Below are positions 15,449 through 23,695 of a stretch of DNA of 64,000 bases, one piece after another. Position 1 is the first letter of the stretch. Every line of letters begins with the position of its first letter. The position numbers and the translations under genes were made by a program. Where the stretch lies: positions 124,001-188,000 of the forward strand of contig JBEEGH010000009.1 in the NCBI GenBank assembly GCA_041166745.1, read 5' to 3'. The stretch is from DASUCS01 sp041166745. GTDB lineage: Bacteria; Actinomycetota; Acidimicrobiia; Acidimicrobiales; JACDCH01. Below the pieces are notes generated by a model. The model saw nothing but the letters and a program-made list of their open reading frames with translations. It was not told the origin of the DNA and did not search any database.

Positions 15449-16951
15449 TCAGACGAGCAGGGTGCCGTTGCCGTCGAGGCGGGCGGGACGACCGACGAAC
15501 TCTTCGACGGTCATGGCTTTCAACACGTCGGCATCCTGGGTCGTGCCCCAGGTGCGGCGGCCGTCTGGCAACAGCGCGGCGGCGATGCCGTTCTCGGGGT
15601 CGCCTTCGCGGCTGTGCATCACCGTCCACGATTCGATCGTGACGTCGCCCTCGTAGTCCTCCGGAGCGACATCGCGCGGCTTCGTCAGACGATCGGCTTC
15701 GTCCTGCGCATTCGACCACGCGAAGCCGCCGGAAGGTGGCTCCGTCGAATACACACCGATCGCATGCTTCGTGATGAAGCCGCCGTTCGCCGTGCACAGA
15801 CCGACGGAACCCGGATCGTCGCGCAACACACCGACCATCGTGGCGATGGCATGCGTCACGTAGTTGTTCCAGGGACCGCCGGCGAAGGACAGGCCGCCAG
15901 TCACCGTGAGCTCACGGCTCGGGTCGTCGTCCGCAAGCCCGAGCTCGGCGGCCGCGATCTGCACTGCGGACGGGAAACACGAGTACAGGTCGACATGCGC
16001 GACATCGTCGATGCCGATACCAGCGAGCTCGAGCGTCTGTCGTCCGACGGCGCGAATGGCCGGCGACGAGTGCAGATCGCCGCGGTGCGACAACGCATCG
16101 GTGTCGTGTGCGTCGGCGCCGCTGTGCGGGAACACCCATCGGTCGCGCGGGACGCCCGCTCGCTCGGCTGCCTCGACCGAGCACATGAGCAGCACCGCGC
16201 CCTGCTCCACGCTGTTGTTGGAGTTCATCAGCTTCGGATACGGGAACCCGATCCATCGATTGTCGGGGCCGGGTGTGCGGATTTCCTCGGCGGTGTAGGC
16301 CTGCTGCGACCACGCGTTCGGGTTGCTCGCCGCGACCGCGCTGAACCTCGACCAGAGCTCGGAGATGCGCACCAGATGGTCGTCGATCGATCGCCCTGCG
16401 GCTGCCCGCAAGGCCTGCTCGAAGATCGGATACACCTGGACCGGCATGATGATTCCCCGGTTCATCTCGGCCGGATGGGTCATCGTGAACTCGTCGCCGA
16501 TCACTTCGGCCTCGGGAACGGATTCGTCCTGCAGCGTCCAACTCGGCCGATCGCCGGTGGCGCGGAACGACATGCGGGTGCGCCATGCTTCGGCGCCTCC
16601 GATCAGAACGACATCGTTCCGACCGGCGGCGATGTCGAGTGCGGTGCGATTGACGAGCGACTGCGGGGTGTTGCCGCCAGGGGTGGTGACCGCGGTTTGG
16701 CGCGGTTCGGCGCCGATTCGCTCGGCGACGAGGGCTCCGGCGTCGCGGTAGCGCCATGACAACAACGACACGATCCGGACTGCGTCGACGGCGGCGAGCA
16801 CCTGCCCATTGGACAGGCCGGCGTCTGTGCTGGCGCGTCGAGCGGCCTCGACGATGAGGTCGACGGGCTCTCGGGCCGGGTCGCCCTCAGCCGTGCGCTG
16901 ATTGACCTGGCCACCGCCGATGATCACCGGGGTTCGAGGGTCGAGAGGCAT
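15449..16951 (-). CDS. Thiolase-fold protein lacking the usual nucleophile
   Basis: A 500-aa member of the thiolase superfamily, commonly annotated acetyl-CoA acetyltransferase. Recognisable: RTPVIIGGGQVNQR at the N-terminus, GRNDVVLIGGAEAWRTRMS, the VTGGLSFAGGPWNNYVTHA loop and LCTANGGFITKHA. The position of the acylated Cys (CxSG) reads GGNTPQ here and the GHP histidine reads GGP, so a normal Claisen thiolysis is doubtful. A C-terminal extension of about 90 residues looks like the OB-fold domain of lipid-transfer/aldolase-type relatives. The ATG at 16951 has TACCTT 6 bases before it; the frame is open to 17026, which I reject as a start. Confidence 0.8.
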   Translation of the reverse strand: MPLDPRTPVIIGGGQVNQRTAEGDPAREPVDLIVEAARRASTDAGLSNGQVLAAVDAVRIVSLLSWRYRDAGALVAERIGAEPRQTAVTTPGGNTPQSLVNRTALDIAAGRNDVVLIGGAEAWRTRMSFRATGDRPSWTLQDESVPEAEVIGDEFTMTHPAEMNRGIIMPVQVYPIFEQALRAAAGRSIDDHLVRISELWSRFSAVAASNPNAWSQQAYTAEEIRTPGPDNRWIGFPYPKLMNSNNSVEQGAVLLMCSVEAAERAGVPRDRWVFPHSGADAHDTDALSHRGDLHSSPAIRAVGRQTLELAGIGIDDVAHVDLYSCFPSAVQIAAAELGLADDDPSRELTVTGGLSFAGGPWNNYVTHAIATMVGVLRDDPGSVGLCTANGGFITKHAIGVYSTEPPSGGFAWSNAQDEADRLTKPRDVAPEDYEGDVTIESWTVMHSREGDPENGIAAALLPDGRRTWGTTQDADVLKAMTVEEFVGRPARLDGNGTLLV

Positions 16952-16957
16952 TTGAGC

Positions 16958-16963
16958 AAGGTA
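16958..16963 (-). promoter_or_regulatory. Putative -10 box (TACCTT) for the thiolase-like gene
   Basis: On the minus strand TACCTT is followed by 6 bases and the ATG at 16951; no ribosome site is present. Confidence 0.45.
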
Positions 16964-17008
16964 GGCGTCGGCGAAGCCGACGGCCCAAAAGGTGGGCGGC
17001 GGGGCTGA

Positions 17009-17635
17009 GTGGTCAACGGTAAGCAACCGGGGTCGGCTGCCTACAATCGACTCATCGCCGCCTCCGTTGACATCCTGATCCTGTGCACCGGCAACATTTG
17101 CCGCTCGCCGATGGCCGAGGCGTTGCTGCGCGAGCGCCTGCGATCGCGTGGCGTCGAGGCTTCGGTCTCATCGGCGGGCATCACCTTCGACGGCCGCGCG
17201 GCGACCGACGATGCCATCAGGGCTGCTGCCGCCTACGACCTCGACATCACCGAGCACCGCAGCCGGCTGATGAGCGCAGAGTTGGTGCACGGCGCGGACC
17301 TCGTCATCGGCATGGAACGGCTGCACGCGCGTGAGGCCGTGGTGCTCGGCGATTCGCTGCTCCCACGATGCTTCACATTGAAAGAGCTCGTACGACGTGG
17401 CGAAGGCGTGGGCGCTCGGCGCCAGGGCGAATCGATCGAGGCGTGGCTGTCGCGTGCGAACGCAGGGCGCCGTCCGATGGAGCTGCTCGGCGAGTCCGTC
17501 GATGACGACGTGGCTGATCCGTACCTTGGTTCGCCGAAGGTGTACGCCGCATGCATCGCCGAGATCGACGATCTCGTCGAGCGCCTCGTGAACCTCATGT
17601 GGCCCGTGGCGAGCGAGAAGGAAGGCGCGGCATGA
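17009..17635 (+). CDS. Low-molecular-weight protein-tyrosine-phosphatase family protein
   Basis: The active-site loop CTGNICRS (CX5R) lies near residue 28 and the general-acid DP in DPYLGSP is near the C-terminus. At 208 aa it is longer than the usual 150-160; the extra sequence is a basic, Arg-rich segment (LVRRGEGVGARRQGE, NAGRRPMELL) before the DP loop. The GTG at 17009 is the only usual start before the first strand (VDILILC). It stands between tsaC and rpiB, the usual actinobacterial place of such a gene, with a 22-base gap to rpiB. Target unknown. Confidence 0.88.
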   Translation: MVNGKQPGSAAYNRLIAASVDILILCTGNICRSPMAEALLRERLRSRGVEASVSSAGITFDGRAATDDAIRAAAAYDLDITEHRSRLMSAELVHGADLVIGMERLHAREAVVLGDSLLPRCFTLKELVRRGEGVGARRQGESIEAWLSRANAGRRPMELLGESVDDDVADPYLGSPKVYAACIAEIDDLVERLVNLMWPVASEKEGAA

Positions 17636-17657
17636 GTGAGGACCACGGAGGAATCGC

Positions 17658-18110
17658 ATGAGAATCGCGATTGGCTCCGACCACGCGGGTTTTCCGCTCA
17701 AGCAGCACTTCGTCAAGGTGCTCGCCGACTGGGGTCACGAGGTCATCGACTTCGGCACCGACAGCGAGGAGACGGTCGACTACCCCGCCTTCTGCGCTGC
17801 GGCCGCTCGGGCGGTCGTCAGGGGCGATGCCGACCGGGGAATCGTGCTGGGCGGCAGCGGGCAAGGCGAGCAACTGGCCGCCAACAAGGTCCGGGGGGCA
17901 CGGGCGGCGCTGTGCAACGACTTGTTCACGGCGCGACTGTCCCGCCAGCACAACAACGCCAACGTGCTGTCGATGGGCGGTCGCATCGTTGCCTTCGGCT
18001 TGGCCGACGAGATCCTCCAGCTCTGGCTCGAGACGGAGTTCGAAGGTGGTCGGCACGAGAAGCGGCTCGAGCAGCTCGCCCAGATCGAGGAAGAGGAGCG
18101 CACGACGTGA
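17658..18110 (+). CDS. rpiB: Ribose-5-phosphate isomerase B
   Basis: Interconverts ribose-5-phosphate and ribulose-5-phosphate (RpiB/LacAB fold). Motifs: GSDHAGFPLKQ at residues 7-17, DFGTDSEETVDYP, and GIVLGGSGQGEQLAANK. In many RpiB enzymes the catalytic Cys lies in the GTGIG loop; here the loop reads GGSGQGEQLAANK with no Cys, as in mycobacterial RpiB, where a Glu serves instead. It is 150 aa. A GGAGG site precedes the ATG. The stop overlaps the glyA start (GTGA). Confidence 0.93.
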   Translation: MRIAIGSDHAGFPLKQHFVKVLADWGHEVIDFGTDSEETVDYPAFCAAAARAVVRGDADRGIVLGGSGQGEQLAANKVRGARAALCNDLFTARLSRQHNNANVLSMGGRIVAFGLADEILQLWLETEFEGGRHEKRLEQLAQIEEEERTT

Positions 18111-19366
18111 CCGACAAGAGCGAGCACTGGCCCGTCGACCGAGATCGCGAGCTCTTCTCGATCCTCGAGCGCGAGCTCGAACGGCAGAACACCACGCTGC
18201 AGCTGATCGCTTCGGAGAACTTCACGTCGCCGGCGGTGCTCGAAGCCACGGGCTCGGTGCTGACGAACAAGTACTCCGAGGGCTACCCGGGCAAGCGCTA
18301 CTACGGCGGCAACGAGATCATCGACGAGGTCGAGGAACTCGCGCGCGAACGCGCGAAAGCACTCTTCAGCGCGGACCACGCCAACGTGCAACCCCACGCC
18401 GGCGCCAACGCGAACATGGCCGTGTATCTCGCACTACTCGATCCGGGCGACACCGTGCTCGGCATGAAGCTCGACCAAGGCGGCCACTTGACGCACGGTT
18501 CGCCCGTCAATGCCAGCGGCAAGCTGTACCGCTTCGTCGCGTATGGCGTCACCGAGTCGGATGAGCGCATCGACTTCGACGAAGTGCGCGAGGTCGCGTT
18601 ACGCGAACGTCCGAAGATGATCGTCGCGGGGGCCACGGCGTATTCCCGCATCATCGACCCCCGACCGTTCCGCGCGATCGCCGACGAGGTCGGCGCGCTG
18701 TTCCTCTTCGATGCTGCACACATCGCCGGGCTCATCGCAGGCGGGCAACACCCGAACCCGATCGAGCATGGCGCCGACATCATGACGTTCACCACCCACA
18801 AGACACTCCGTGGGCCGCGCGGCGGTTGCATCCTGTCGACGGCCGCGCTCGCTGACACGATCGACAAGTCCGTTTTTCCTGGTCTCCAGGGCGGCCCGCT
18901 CGACCATGTGATCGCGGCCAAGGCCGTGGCGTTCTTCGAAGCGGCGCAGCCGGAGTTCAAGGAGTACGCCGCCCAGGTCGTTCGCAACGCCGACGCGTTG
19001 GCGCGTTCGTTGGCCGAGCACGGCTTGCGCCTCGTCTCGGGCGGTACCGACAACCATCTGATGCTTGTCGACTTGCGTACCTTCGACGCGGATCTCTCCG
19101 GCAAGAAGGCACGGCTCGCCCTCGACCGGGCTGGGATCAGCCTCAACGAGAACACGGTCCCCAACGACCCGCGGCCTCCGTACATCACGAGCGGGCTCCG
19201 CATCGGTACGCCGGCCACGACGACACAGGGCATGCGCGAGGCCGAGATGGCCACCATCGGCGGGCTGATCCACCGAGTGCTCGTCGGCCGAGACGACCAA
19301 TCCGAGATCGACGCGGTGCGCGAGCAAGTGCTCGCTTTGTGCAACCGATTCACGCCGTACGCGTGA
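18107..19366 (+). CDS. glyA: Serine hydroxymethyltransferase
   Basis: Converts serine and tetrahydrofolate to glycine and 5,10-methylene-tetrahydrofolate. The PLP lysine is Lys232 in TFTTHKTLRGPRGG; also LQLIASENFTSPAVLEA, YSEGYPGKRYYGG and FDAAHIAGLI. It is 419 aa, normal. The GTG at 18107 overlaps the rpiB stop, so the pair is coupled; the frame continues upstream across rpiB but that part is a shadow. Confidence 0.97.
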   Translation: MTDKSEHWPVDRDRELFSILERELERQNTTLQLIASENFTSPAVLEATGSVLTNKYSEGYPGKRYYGGNEIIDEVEELARERAKALFSADHANVQPHAGANANMAVYLALLDPGDTVLGMKLDQGGHLTHGSPVNASGKLYRFVAYGVTESDERIDFDEVREVALRERPKMIVAGATAYSRIIDPRPFRAIADEVGALFLFDAAHIAGLIAGGQHPNPIEHGADIMTFTTHKTLRGPRGGCILSTAALADTIDKSVFPGLQGGPLDHVIAAKAVAFFEAAQPEFKEYAAQVVRNADALARSLAEHGLRLVSGGTDNHLMLVDLRTFDADLSGKKARLALDRAGISLNENTVPNDPRPPYITSGLRIGTPATTTQGMREAEMATIGGLIHRVLVGRDDQSEIDAVREQVLALCNRFTPYA

Positions 19367-19387
19367 TGTCGTGACCGCGATCTCGTG

Positions 19388-20557
19388 ATGGGCGGCTACC
19401 TCGCCGTGTTCGCGGTGGCGTTTCTCACCACCCTCGCGATCACGCCCCTGGTACGCCGATTCGCACTTCGCCGCAATCTGCTCGTCGCTCCGGGCGAGCG
19501 CAAAGTGCACGAGAAGCCGATGCCGAACCTCGGCGGGGTCGCCATGCTCGTCGGTCTCATGGCGGGGATGCTCGTCGCCGCGCTGATGGGGGACTTCGAA
19601 GATGTCTTCCAATCGAGCACGGGACCGATCGGCATCGTCGTTGCGGCCGCGGTGATCTTCAGCGTCGGCCTGCTCGACGACGTGCGCAAGGTCCACGGCG
19701 AAGGCGTGTCGGCGCCGGCGAAGCTTGCCGGCATCGTGCTCGCCGGCAGCATCCTGTCGCTCGCGGGTGTGAGCACGATCTTCTTCCGTGTTCCGTTCCT
19801 CGGCATCTTCTCGTTGACCCCCGATCTGTCCGCGTTTCTCACGGTGCTGTGGGTTGCGGGGATGGCGAACGCGATCAACTTCATCGACGGACTCGACGGT
19901 CTGGCCGCGGGCATCACCGCGATCGCCGCGGGATCGTTCTTCCTCTACAGCCTGCGACTCGACGAGGTCGGCGTGCTCGCGTCGGGCAACATCGGCCCGC
20001 TCATCGCGATCATCACGCTCGCGGTGTGTCTCGGATTCCTGCCGTTCAACTTCCGCGAGTCACACATCATGATGGGGGACAGCGGCGCGCTCCTTCTCGG
20101 ATTGTTGATGGCGGCATCGACGATCTCCGTCGGTGGATCAACCGACACCGAGTTCAGCGGCCAGTCCTTCTTCTTCTTCGCTCCGCTGTTCATCCCGCTC
20201 GTGATCCTCGGCGTGCCGATGATCGATACCGCGTTCGCCATCGTGCGACGCGCGAGTCGCCGGGCGGGCGTCGCCACCGCCGACAAGGAGCACCTGCACC
20301 ATCGACTGATGCGCCTCGGTCACGGCCGGCGCCGCAGCGTCCTCATCCTCTGGACGTGGACCGCGCTGCTCTCGGGCCTCGTGCTCTATCCGACCTACAC
20401 CGGTCGTGGAGATGCCGTCGTACCGCTCGGCATCGCCGGCCTCGGACTGCTCTTGTTCACGGTGTTCCATCCCGGAGCGCGCCAAGCGCGCACGAACGGC
20501 GACGACCGGTCGTCATCGGACACCGCTCCTCTGGCGGGGGTCAAGGGCGACCACTAA
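19388..20557 (+). CDS. WecA/MraY-family polyprenyl-phosphate sugar-phosphate transferase
   Basis: Integral membrane enzyme that moves a sugar phosphate from a UDP-sugar to a lipid phosphate carrier, starting cell-wall or surface polymer synthesis. It has about 10-11 hydrophobic segments. Motifs: FSVGLLDDVRKVHG (the DDxx magnesium site), NAINFIDGLDGLAAG, and DKEHLHHRLMRLG (the HxHH-like loop of the WecA group). It is 389 aa from the ATG at 19388; a GTG three bases earlier is possible. The glyA-wecA-atp order is typical of actinobacteria. Confidence 0.9.
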   Translation: MGGYLAVFAVAFLTTLAITPLVRRFALRRNLLVAPGERKVHEKPMPNLGGVAMLVGLMAGMLVAALMGDFEDVFQSSTGPIGIVVAAAVIFSVGLLDDVRKVHGEGVSAPAKLAGIVLAGSILSLAGVSTIFFRVPFLGIFSLTPDLSAFLTVLWVAGMANAINFIDGLDGLAAGITAIAAGSFFLYSLRLDEVGVLASGNIGPLIAIITLAVCLGFLPFNFRESHIMMGDSGALLLGLLMAASTISVGGSTDTEFSGQSFFFFAPLFIPLVILGVPMIDTAFAIVRRASRRAGVATADKEHLHHRLMRLGHGRRRSVLILWTWTALLSGLVLYPTYTGRGDAVVPLGIAGLGLLLFTVFHPGARQARTNGDDRSSSDTAPLAGVKGDH

Positions 20558-20644
20558 GGTCCGCCCACCTGCGGGGTACCAGGGGGCCTTCCGTCTGCTC
20601 GCGCGTCTGTGGTCGATATTTTTCGCAGGCTCAGCAGATCGGAT

Positions 20645-20674
20645 TTGCACCCGCGAAACCCTGTCTTCTAGATT
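20645..20674 (+). promoter_or_regulatory. Likely housekeeping promoter of the ATP synthase operon
   Basis: TTGCAC (20645-20650), an 18-base spacer and TAGATT (20669-20674) match a sigma-70/HrdB promoter. Transcription would start near 20681, about 30 bases before the first gene of the operon, in a 152-base gap otherwise free of genes. Confidence 0.55.
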
Positions 20675-20709
20675 GCGAAAACATTCACAAGCGTCAAAGG
20701 CGACCGCAA

Positions 20710-20988
20710 GTGGACCTGCGAGACCGGCGTGAACTGAACAACGGGTTTGGCAACGCACTCTCACGTGCCATCGACCTCACGGTGACCCCGATGATCTTCG
20801 GATTCCTCGGGTATCTGCTCGACGGTCGGTTCGGCACCCGCCCCTTGTTCATGCTCGGGCTGTTCGGCTTCACGATCGGCTACCTCTTCTGGAAGCAGTA
20901 CCTCCACTACAGCGTCGAGATGGACGAGCACCAGCGCAAGATCTCGAGCCCCGGTAGCGAGGCGAGCCCAGGCGAGGCCGCCAAATGA
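20710..20988 (+). CDS. AtpZ/AtpI-like small membrane protein
   Basis: A 92-aa protein with two hydrophobic segments (LTVTPMIFGFLGYLLDG; LFMLGLFGFTIGYLFW) and a charged tail. The GxxxDxxxGT pattern (LGYLLDGRFGT) is characteristic of AtpZ, a small partner of AtpI found at the head of ATP synthase operons and thought to help magnesium/calcium handling or c-ring assembly. The GTG at 20710 follows the operon promoter. The 3' end overlaps the next gene by ATGA. Confidence 0.82.
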   Translation: MDLRDRRELNNGFGNALSRAIDLTVTPMIFGFLGYLLDGRFGTRPLFMLGLFGFTIGYLFWKQYLHYSVEMDEHQRKISSPGSEASPGEAAK

Positions 20989-21407
20989 CCGCTACGCACG
21001 TACAGCAGGTGCCCGACGTCGAAACGCAGCTCGCGGGCGACATGGTCAAGCGAGTCATCCCGGTTGCACCGGTGATCGTCGTCGTTGCCGGCCTCCTCGG
21101 CGGATCGAAGGGCGCGTGGTCTGCGCTGCTCGCCGTCGCCGTCGTCGCGGCCAACTTTCTGCTGGCGGCCGTCTCGCTGTCCTGGGCCGCTCGCATCTCA
21201 CCCGTCGCTCTCATGGCCACCGCGTTCGGTGGCTTCATGGCGCGGATGGGTCTCGTCACCGCCGTGATCCTCGCCGTGCGCCACACGTCGTGGATCAGCC
21301 TCACGACATTCGCCATCACGATCCTCGCGACGCACCTAGGACTTCTCTTCTGGGAGATGAAGTACGTGGGTGCGACGCTGGCCTTCCCGGGAGTGAAGCC
21401 CAAATGA
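20985..21407 (+). CDS. atpI: ATP synthase protein I-like membrane protein
   Basis: 140 aa with four hydrophobic segments (about residues 25-45, 47-65, 78-98, 103-122). This is the AtpI position, directly before atpB, and its size and topology fit that poorly conserved family, which helps assemble the c-ring. The ATG overlaps the upstream stop and its own stop overlaps the atpB ATG (both ATGA), so all three are coupled. Confidence 0.75.
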   Translation: MTATHVQQVPDVETQLAGDMVKRVIPVAPVIVVVAGLLGGSKGAWSALLAVAVVAANFLLAAVSLSWAARISPVALMATAFGGFMARMGLVTAVILAVRHTSWISLTTFAITILATHLGLLFWEMKYVGATLAFPGVKPK

Positions 21408-22168
21408 CAATTGCGATCGACTTCCCGCCGATCAGTCACGCCGTCGAGTGGCGGATCCTCTTCGGAGGCGACACCTTCGGCGTCAACAAGATCGTCCTGT
21501 TGATGTGGGCGTCCGTCGTGCTGGTGTTCGGCTTCTACCTGCTCGCCGGCCGCAAGCAGCAGCTCGTGCCGTCGGGAATCCAGAACGTGGCGGAATCGGC
21601 GGTCGACTTCATTCGCAACGGCATCATCCTGCAGACCATCGGCGAGGAGGGCATGAACTGGACGCCCTTCCTGCTCACGGTGTTCAGCTTCGTGTTCATC
21701 TGCAACATCTGGGAGATCATCCCGTTCGTACAGATGCCGGTGAACGCCCGCATCGCGCTGCCGGCCTTCCTCGCGATCCTCGTCTACATCCTGTACCACC
21801 TCATCGGCTTCAGGCGGCAAGGCTTCTTCGCCTATTGGAAGGGCATCCTGTTCCCTCCGGGCGTGCCGAAGGCGCTGTACATCCTCGTGTCGCCGATCGA
21901 GCTCGTCACCGACATCTTCTCGCAGCCGCTCTCGCTGGCGGTCCGGCTCTTCGCCAACATGCTCGCGGGGCACCTGCTCTTGATCACGTTCTCCGTGATC
22001 TCCGCAACGCTGTTCGCGTTGCAGATACAGGTCGTCATCCTGCCGTTCTCGTTCTTCCTGCTCGTAGCTCTCACCGGCTTCGAGGTGTTGGTGGCGTTCC
22101 TGCAGGCGTTCATCTTCACGATCCTCACTGCCGTGTACATCGGCAGAGCAATGCACCCCGAGCACTAA
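21404..22168 (+). CDS. atpB: F0F1 ATP synthase subunit a
   Basis: Stator channel of the membrane sector. 254 aa with five to six hydrophobic helices. The essential Arg is in LAVRLFANMLAGHLLL. The ATG at 21404 is fixed by overlap with the upstream stop (ATGA) and by MTIAIDFPPISHAVEW; the frame is open further upstream as a shadow. Confidence 0.96.
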   Translation: MTIAIDFPPISHAVEWRILFGGDTFGVNKIVLLMWASVVLVFGFYLLAGRKQQLVPSGIQNVAESAVDFIRNGIILQTIGEEGMNWTPFLLTVFSFVFICNIWEIIPFVQMPVNARIALPAFLAILVYILYHLIGFRRQGFFAYWKGILFPPGVPKALYILVSPIELVTDIFSQPLSLAVRLFANMLAGHLLLITFSVISATLFALQIQVVILPFSFFLLVALTGFEVLVAFLQAFIFTILTAVYIGRAMHPEH

Positions 22169-22177
22169 GGAGAAGCT

Positions 22178-22441
22178 GTGCTTTCTGTACTTGCCCAAGC
22201 GGCGTCATCCACGCCGGACATCACGCCGGGCCTCACCGCGATCGGTCGAGGCATCGTGTACGGCGGCGCGGCCATCGGACCGGGAATCGGGATCGGCCTC
22301 GTCGTCGGCAACGCGATCTCGGCGATGGCGCGTCAGCCCGAGTCCGCAGGCATGGTCCGCACGACCATGTTCCTCGGCATCGCCTTCACCGAAGCCCTCG
22401 CACTGTTCGGCTTCGTCCTCGCGTTCATCATCTCGGGTTAG
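22178..22441 (+). CDS. atpE: F0F1 ATP synthase subunit c
   Basis: Proteolipid of the rotor ring, two membrane helices, 87 aa. Helix 1 has the glycine zipper IGPGIGIG; the ion-binding acid is Glu in GIAFTEALALFG of helix 2. The Gln in helix 1 and other ligands typical of sodium rings are absent, so a proton ring is expected. A strong AAGGAG precedes the GTG start. The first 15 residues before helix 1 are a little long for the family. Confidence 0.96.
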   Translation: MLSVLAQAASSTPDITPGLTAIGRGIVYGGAAIGPGIGIGLVVGNAISAMARQPESAGMVRTTMFLGIAFTEALALFGFVLAFIISG

Positions 22442-22450
22442 GAGCCCTCA

Positions 22451-23131
22451 ATGCGCATGCGCAAGCTGCTGGTCGCGACGGTGTTCGCGGGCGGCGCGCT
22501 CTTCCTGACGCCGGGCATCGCCGCGGCCCAGGAGGCGCCGACTGCCACCACCGTGCATCTGCCGGAGGCCAACGAGGAGTGCATCAAGCTCCTCGAACAG
22601 CCGAACAAGAAGATCGACGACTGCCAGAAGGCTCCCAGCCCGATCTTGCCGGCGACGAACGAGATCATCTGGGGCTCGATCTCCTTCGTCATCCTGCTCG
22701 GACTCCTCTACAAGTTCGCGTGGCCGGCACTGGTCACGGGCATGAACGCGCGAGCGGAGCGGATCCGTTCTGACCTCGATGCGGCCGAGTCGGCCAAGAG
22801 CGAGGCGGATCACATCCTCTCGGACTACAAGGCGCAGCTCGCTGACGCCCGCAACGAGTCGGCTCGGATCATCGAGGAGGCCCGCCAGGCGGCCGACGGG
22901 CTGCGAAAGGATCAAGAGCAGCGGCTGCAGACGGAGCTCGCGCAACTCCGCGAGCGCGCCGCGGCCGACATCGAGTCGGCCAAGCGTCAAGCCATCGGCG
23001 ACTTGCGAGACGAAGTCGCGCAGCTCGCCATCGGCGCCGCGGAGGTCATCGTTCAAAGCAACCTCGACCGTGACACGCAGGTGCGGCTCGTCGAGAGCTA
23101 CATCGAGCAGGTCTTGAGCCGGAGCAACTAG
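22451..23131 (+). CDS. atpF: F0F1 ATP synthase subunit b with signal-peptide-like extension
   Basis: Peripheral stalk. The first 26 residues form a signal-peptide-like segment (MRMRKLLVATVFAGGALF ... GIAAAQ), followed by about 45 residues that would lie outside the membrane and contain Cys44 and Cys58. The membrane anchor is at about 71-90 (EIIWGSISFVILLGLLYKF), and a long charged coiled coil follows. It is 226 aa against 155-175 for a standard b. The stop shares one base with the GTG of atpH. Confidence 0.93.
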   Translation: MRMRKLLVATVFAGGALFLTPGIAAAQEAPTATTVHLPEANEECIKLLEQPNKKIDDCQKAPSPILPATNEIIWGSISFVILLGLLYKFAWPALVTGMNARAERIRSDLDAAESAKSEADHILSDYKAQLADARNESARIIEEARQAADGLRKDQEQRLQTELAQLRERAAADIESAKRQAIGDLRDEVAQLAIGAAEVIVQSNLDRDTQVRLVESYIEQVLSRSN

Positions 23132-23667
23132 TGGCCTCGCACGCGGAAGAGCGCATCTCGGCGTATGCCGACGCGATGTTCGAAGTCGCGCGCGCCGAAG
23201 GCACGATCGACGAGGTCGAGGACGAGCTCTTCCGCTTCGCTCGAGCCCTCGACGGCTCCGACGAGTTGCGCGAAGCCCTCACCGATCCGCACATCCCGGC
23301 CAGTCGTCGTCAGCAGATCGTCGAGGATCTTCTCGGCTCGCGAGCGACGTCGGTGACCACCGCGCTCGTCTCGATGGTCGTCGGAATCGGCCGAGGCGCC
23401 GATCTTTCCTCGATCATCGATGCGCTCGTCAGGATGTCGGCCGAGTCGCACAACCTGGCTGTCGCCGAGGTGCGCACCACGGTCGAGTTGACCGAAGAGC
23501 AGCGTCAACGGCTCGCACAGGCGATCGAGAAGGCCACCGGCAAGAGGGTCGAGGTCAAGGTCATCATCGACCCGACGATCCTCGGCGGGGTCGTCACCAC
23601 CATCGGGGACACCGTCATCGACGGCTCCGTGCGCACGCGTCTCGAACAACTCAAGAACGCCATCTAG
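23131..23667 (+). CDS. atpH: F0F1 ATP synthase subunit delta
   Basis: Connects the F1 head to the b stalk. 178 aa with the N-terminal six-helix domain (YADAMFEVARAEGTIDEVEDEL) and the C-terminal signature (VDPTILGGVV-like, here IDPTILGGVVTTIGDTVIDG). It is the free-standing form, not the b-delta fusion found in mycobacteria. The GTG overlaps the atpF stop by one base. Confidence 0.95.
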   Translation: MASHAEERISAYADAMFEVARAEGTIDEVEDELFRFARALDGSDELREALTDPHIPASRRQQIVEDLLGSRATSVTTALVSMVVGIGRGADLSSIIDALVRMSAESHNLAVAEVRTTVELTEEQRQRLAQAIEKATGKRVEVKVIIDPTILGGVVTTIGDTVIDGSVRTRLEQLKNAI

Positions 23668-23695
23668 ATGTCATGTCTGACAGGAGCAGCAGCCC

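Noticed and set aside
18107..18110. GTGA and ATGA overlaps as unusual features
   Set aside because: Four-base stop/start overlaps are ordinary translational coupling and occur many times in this window.
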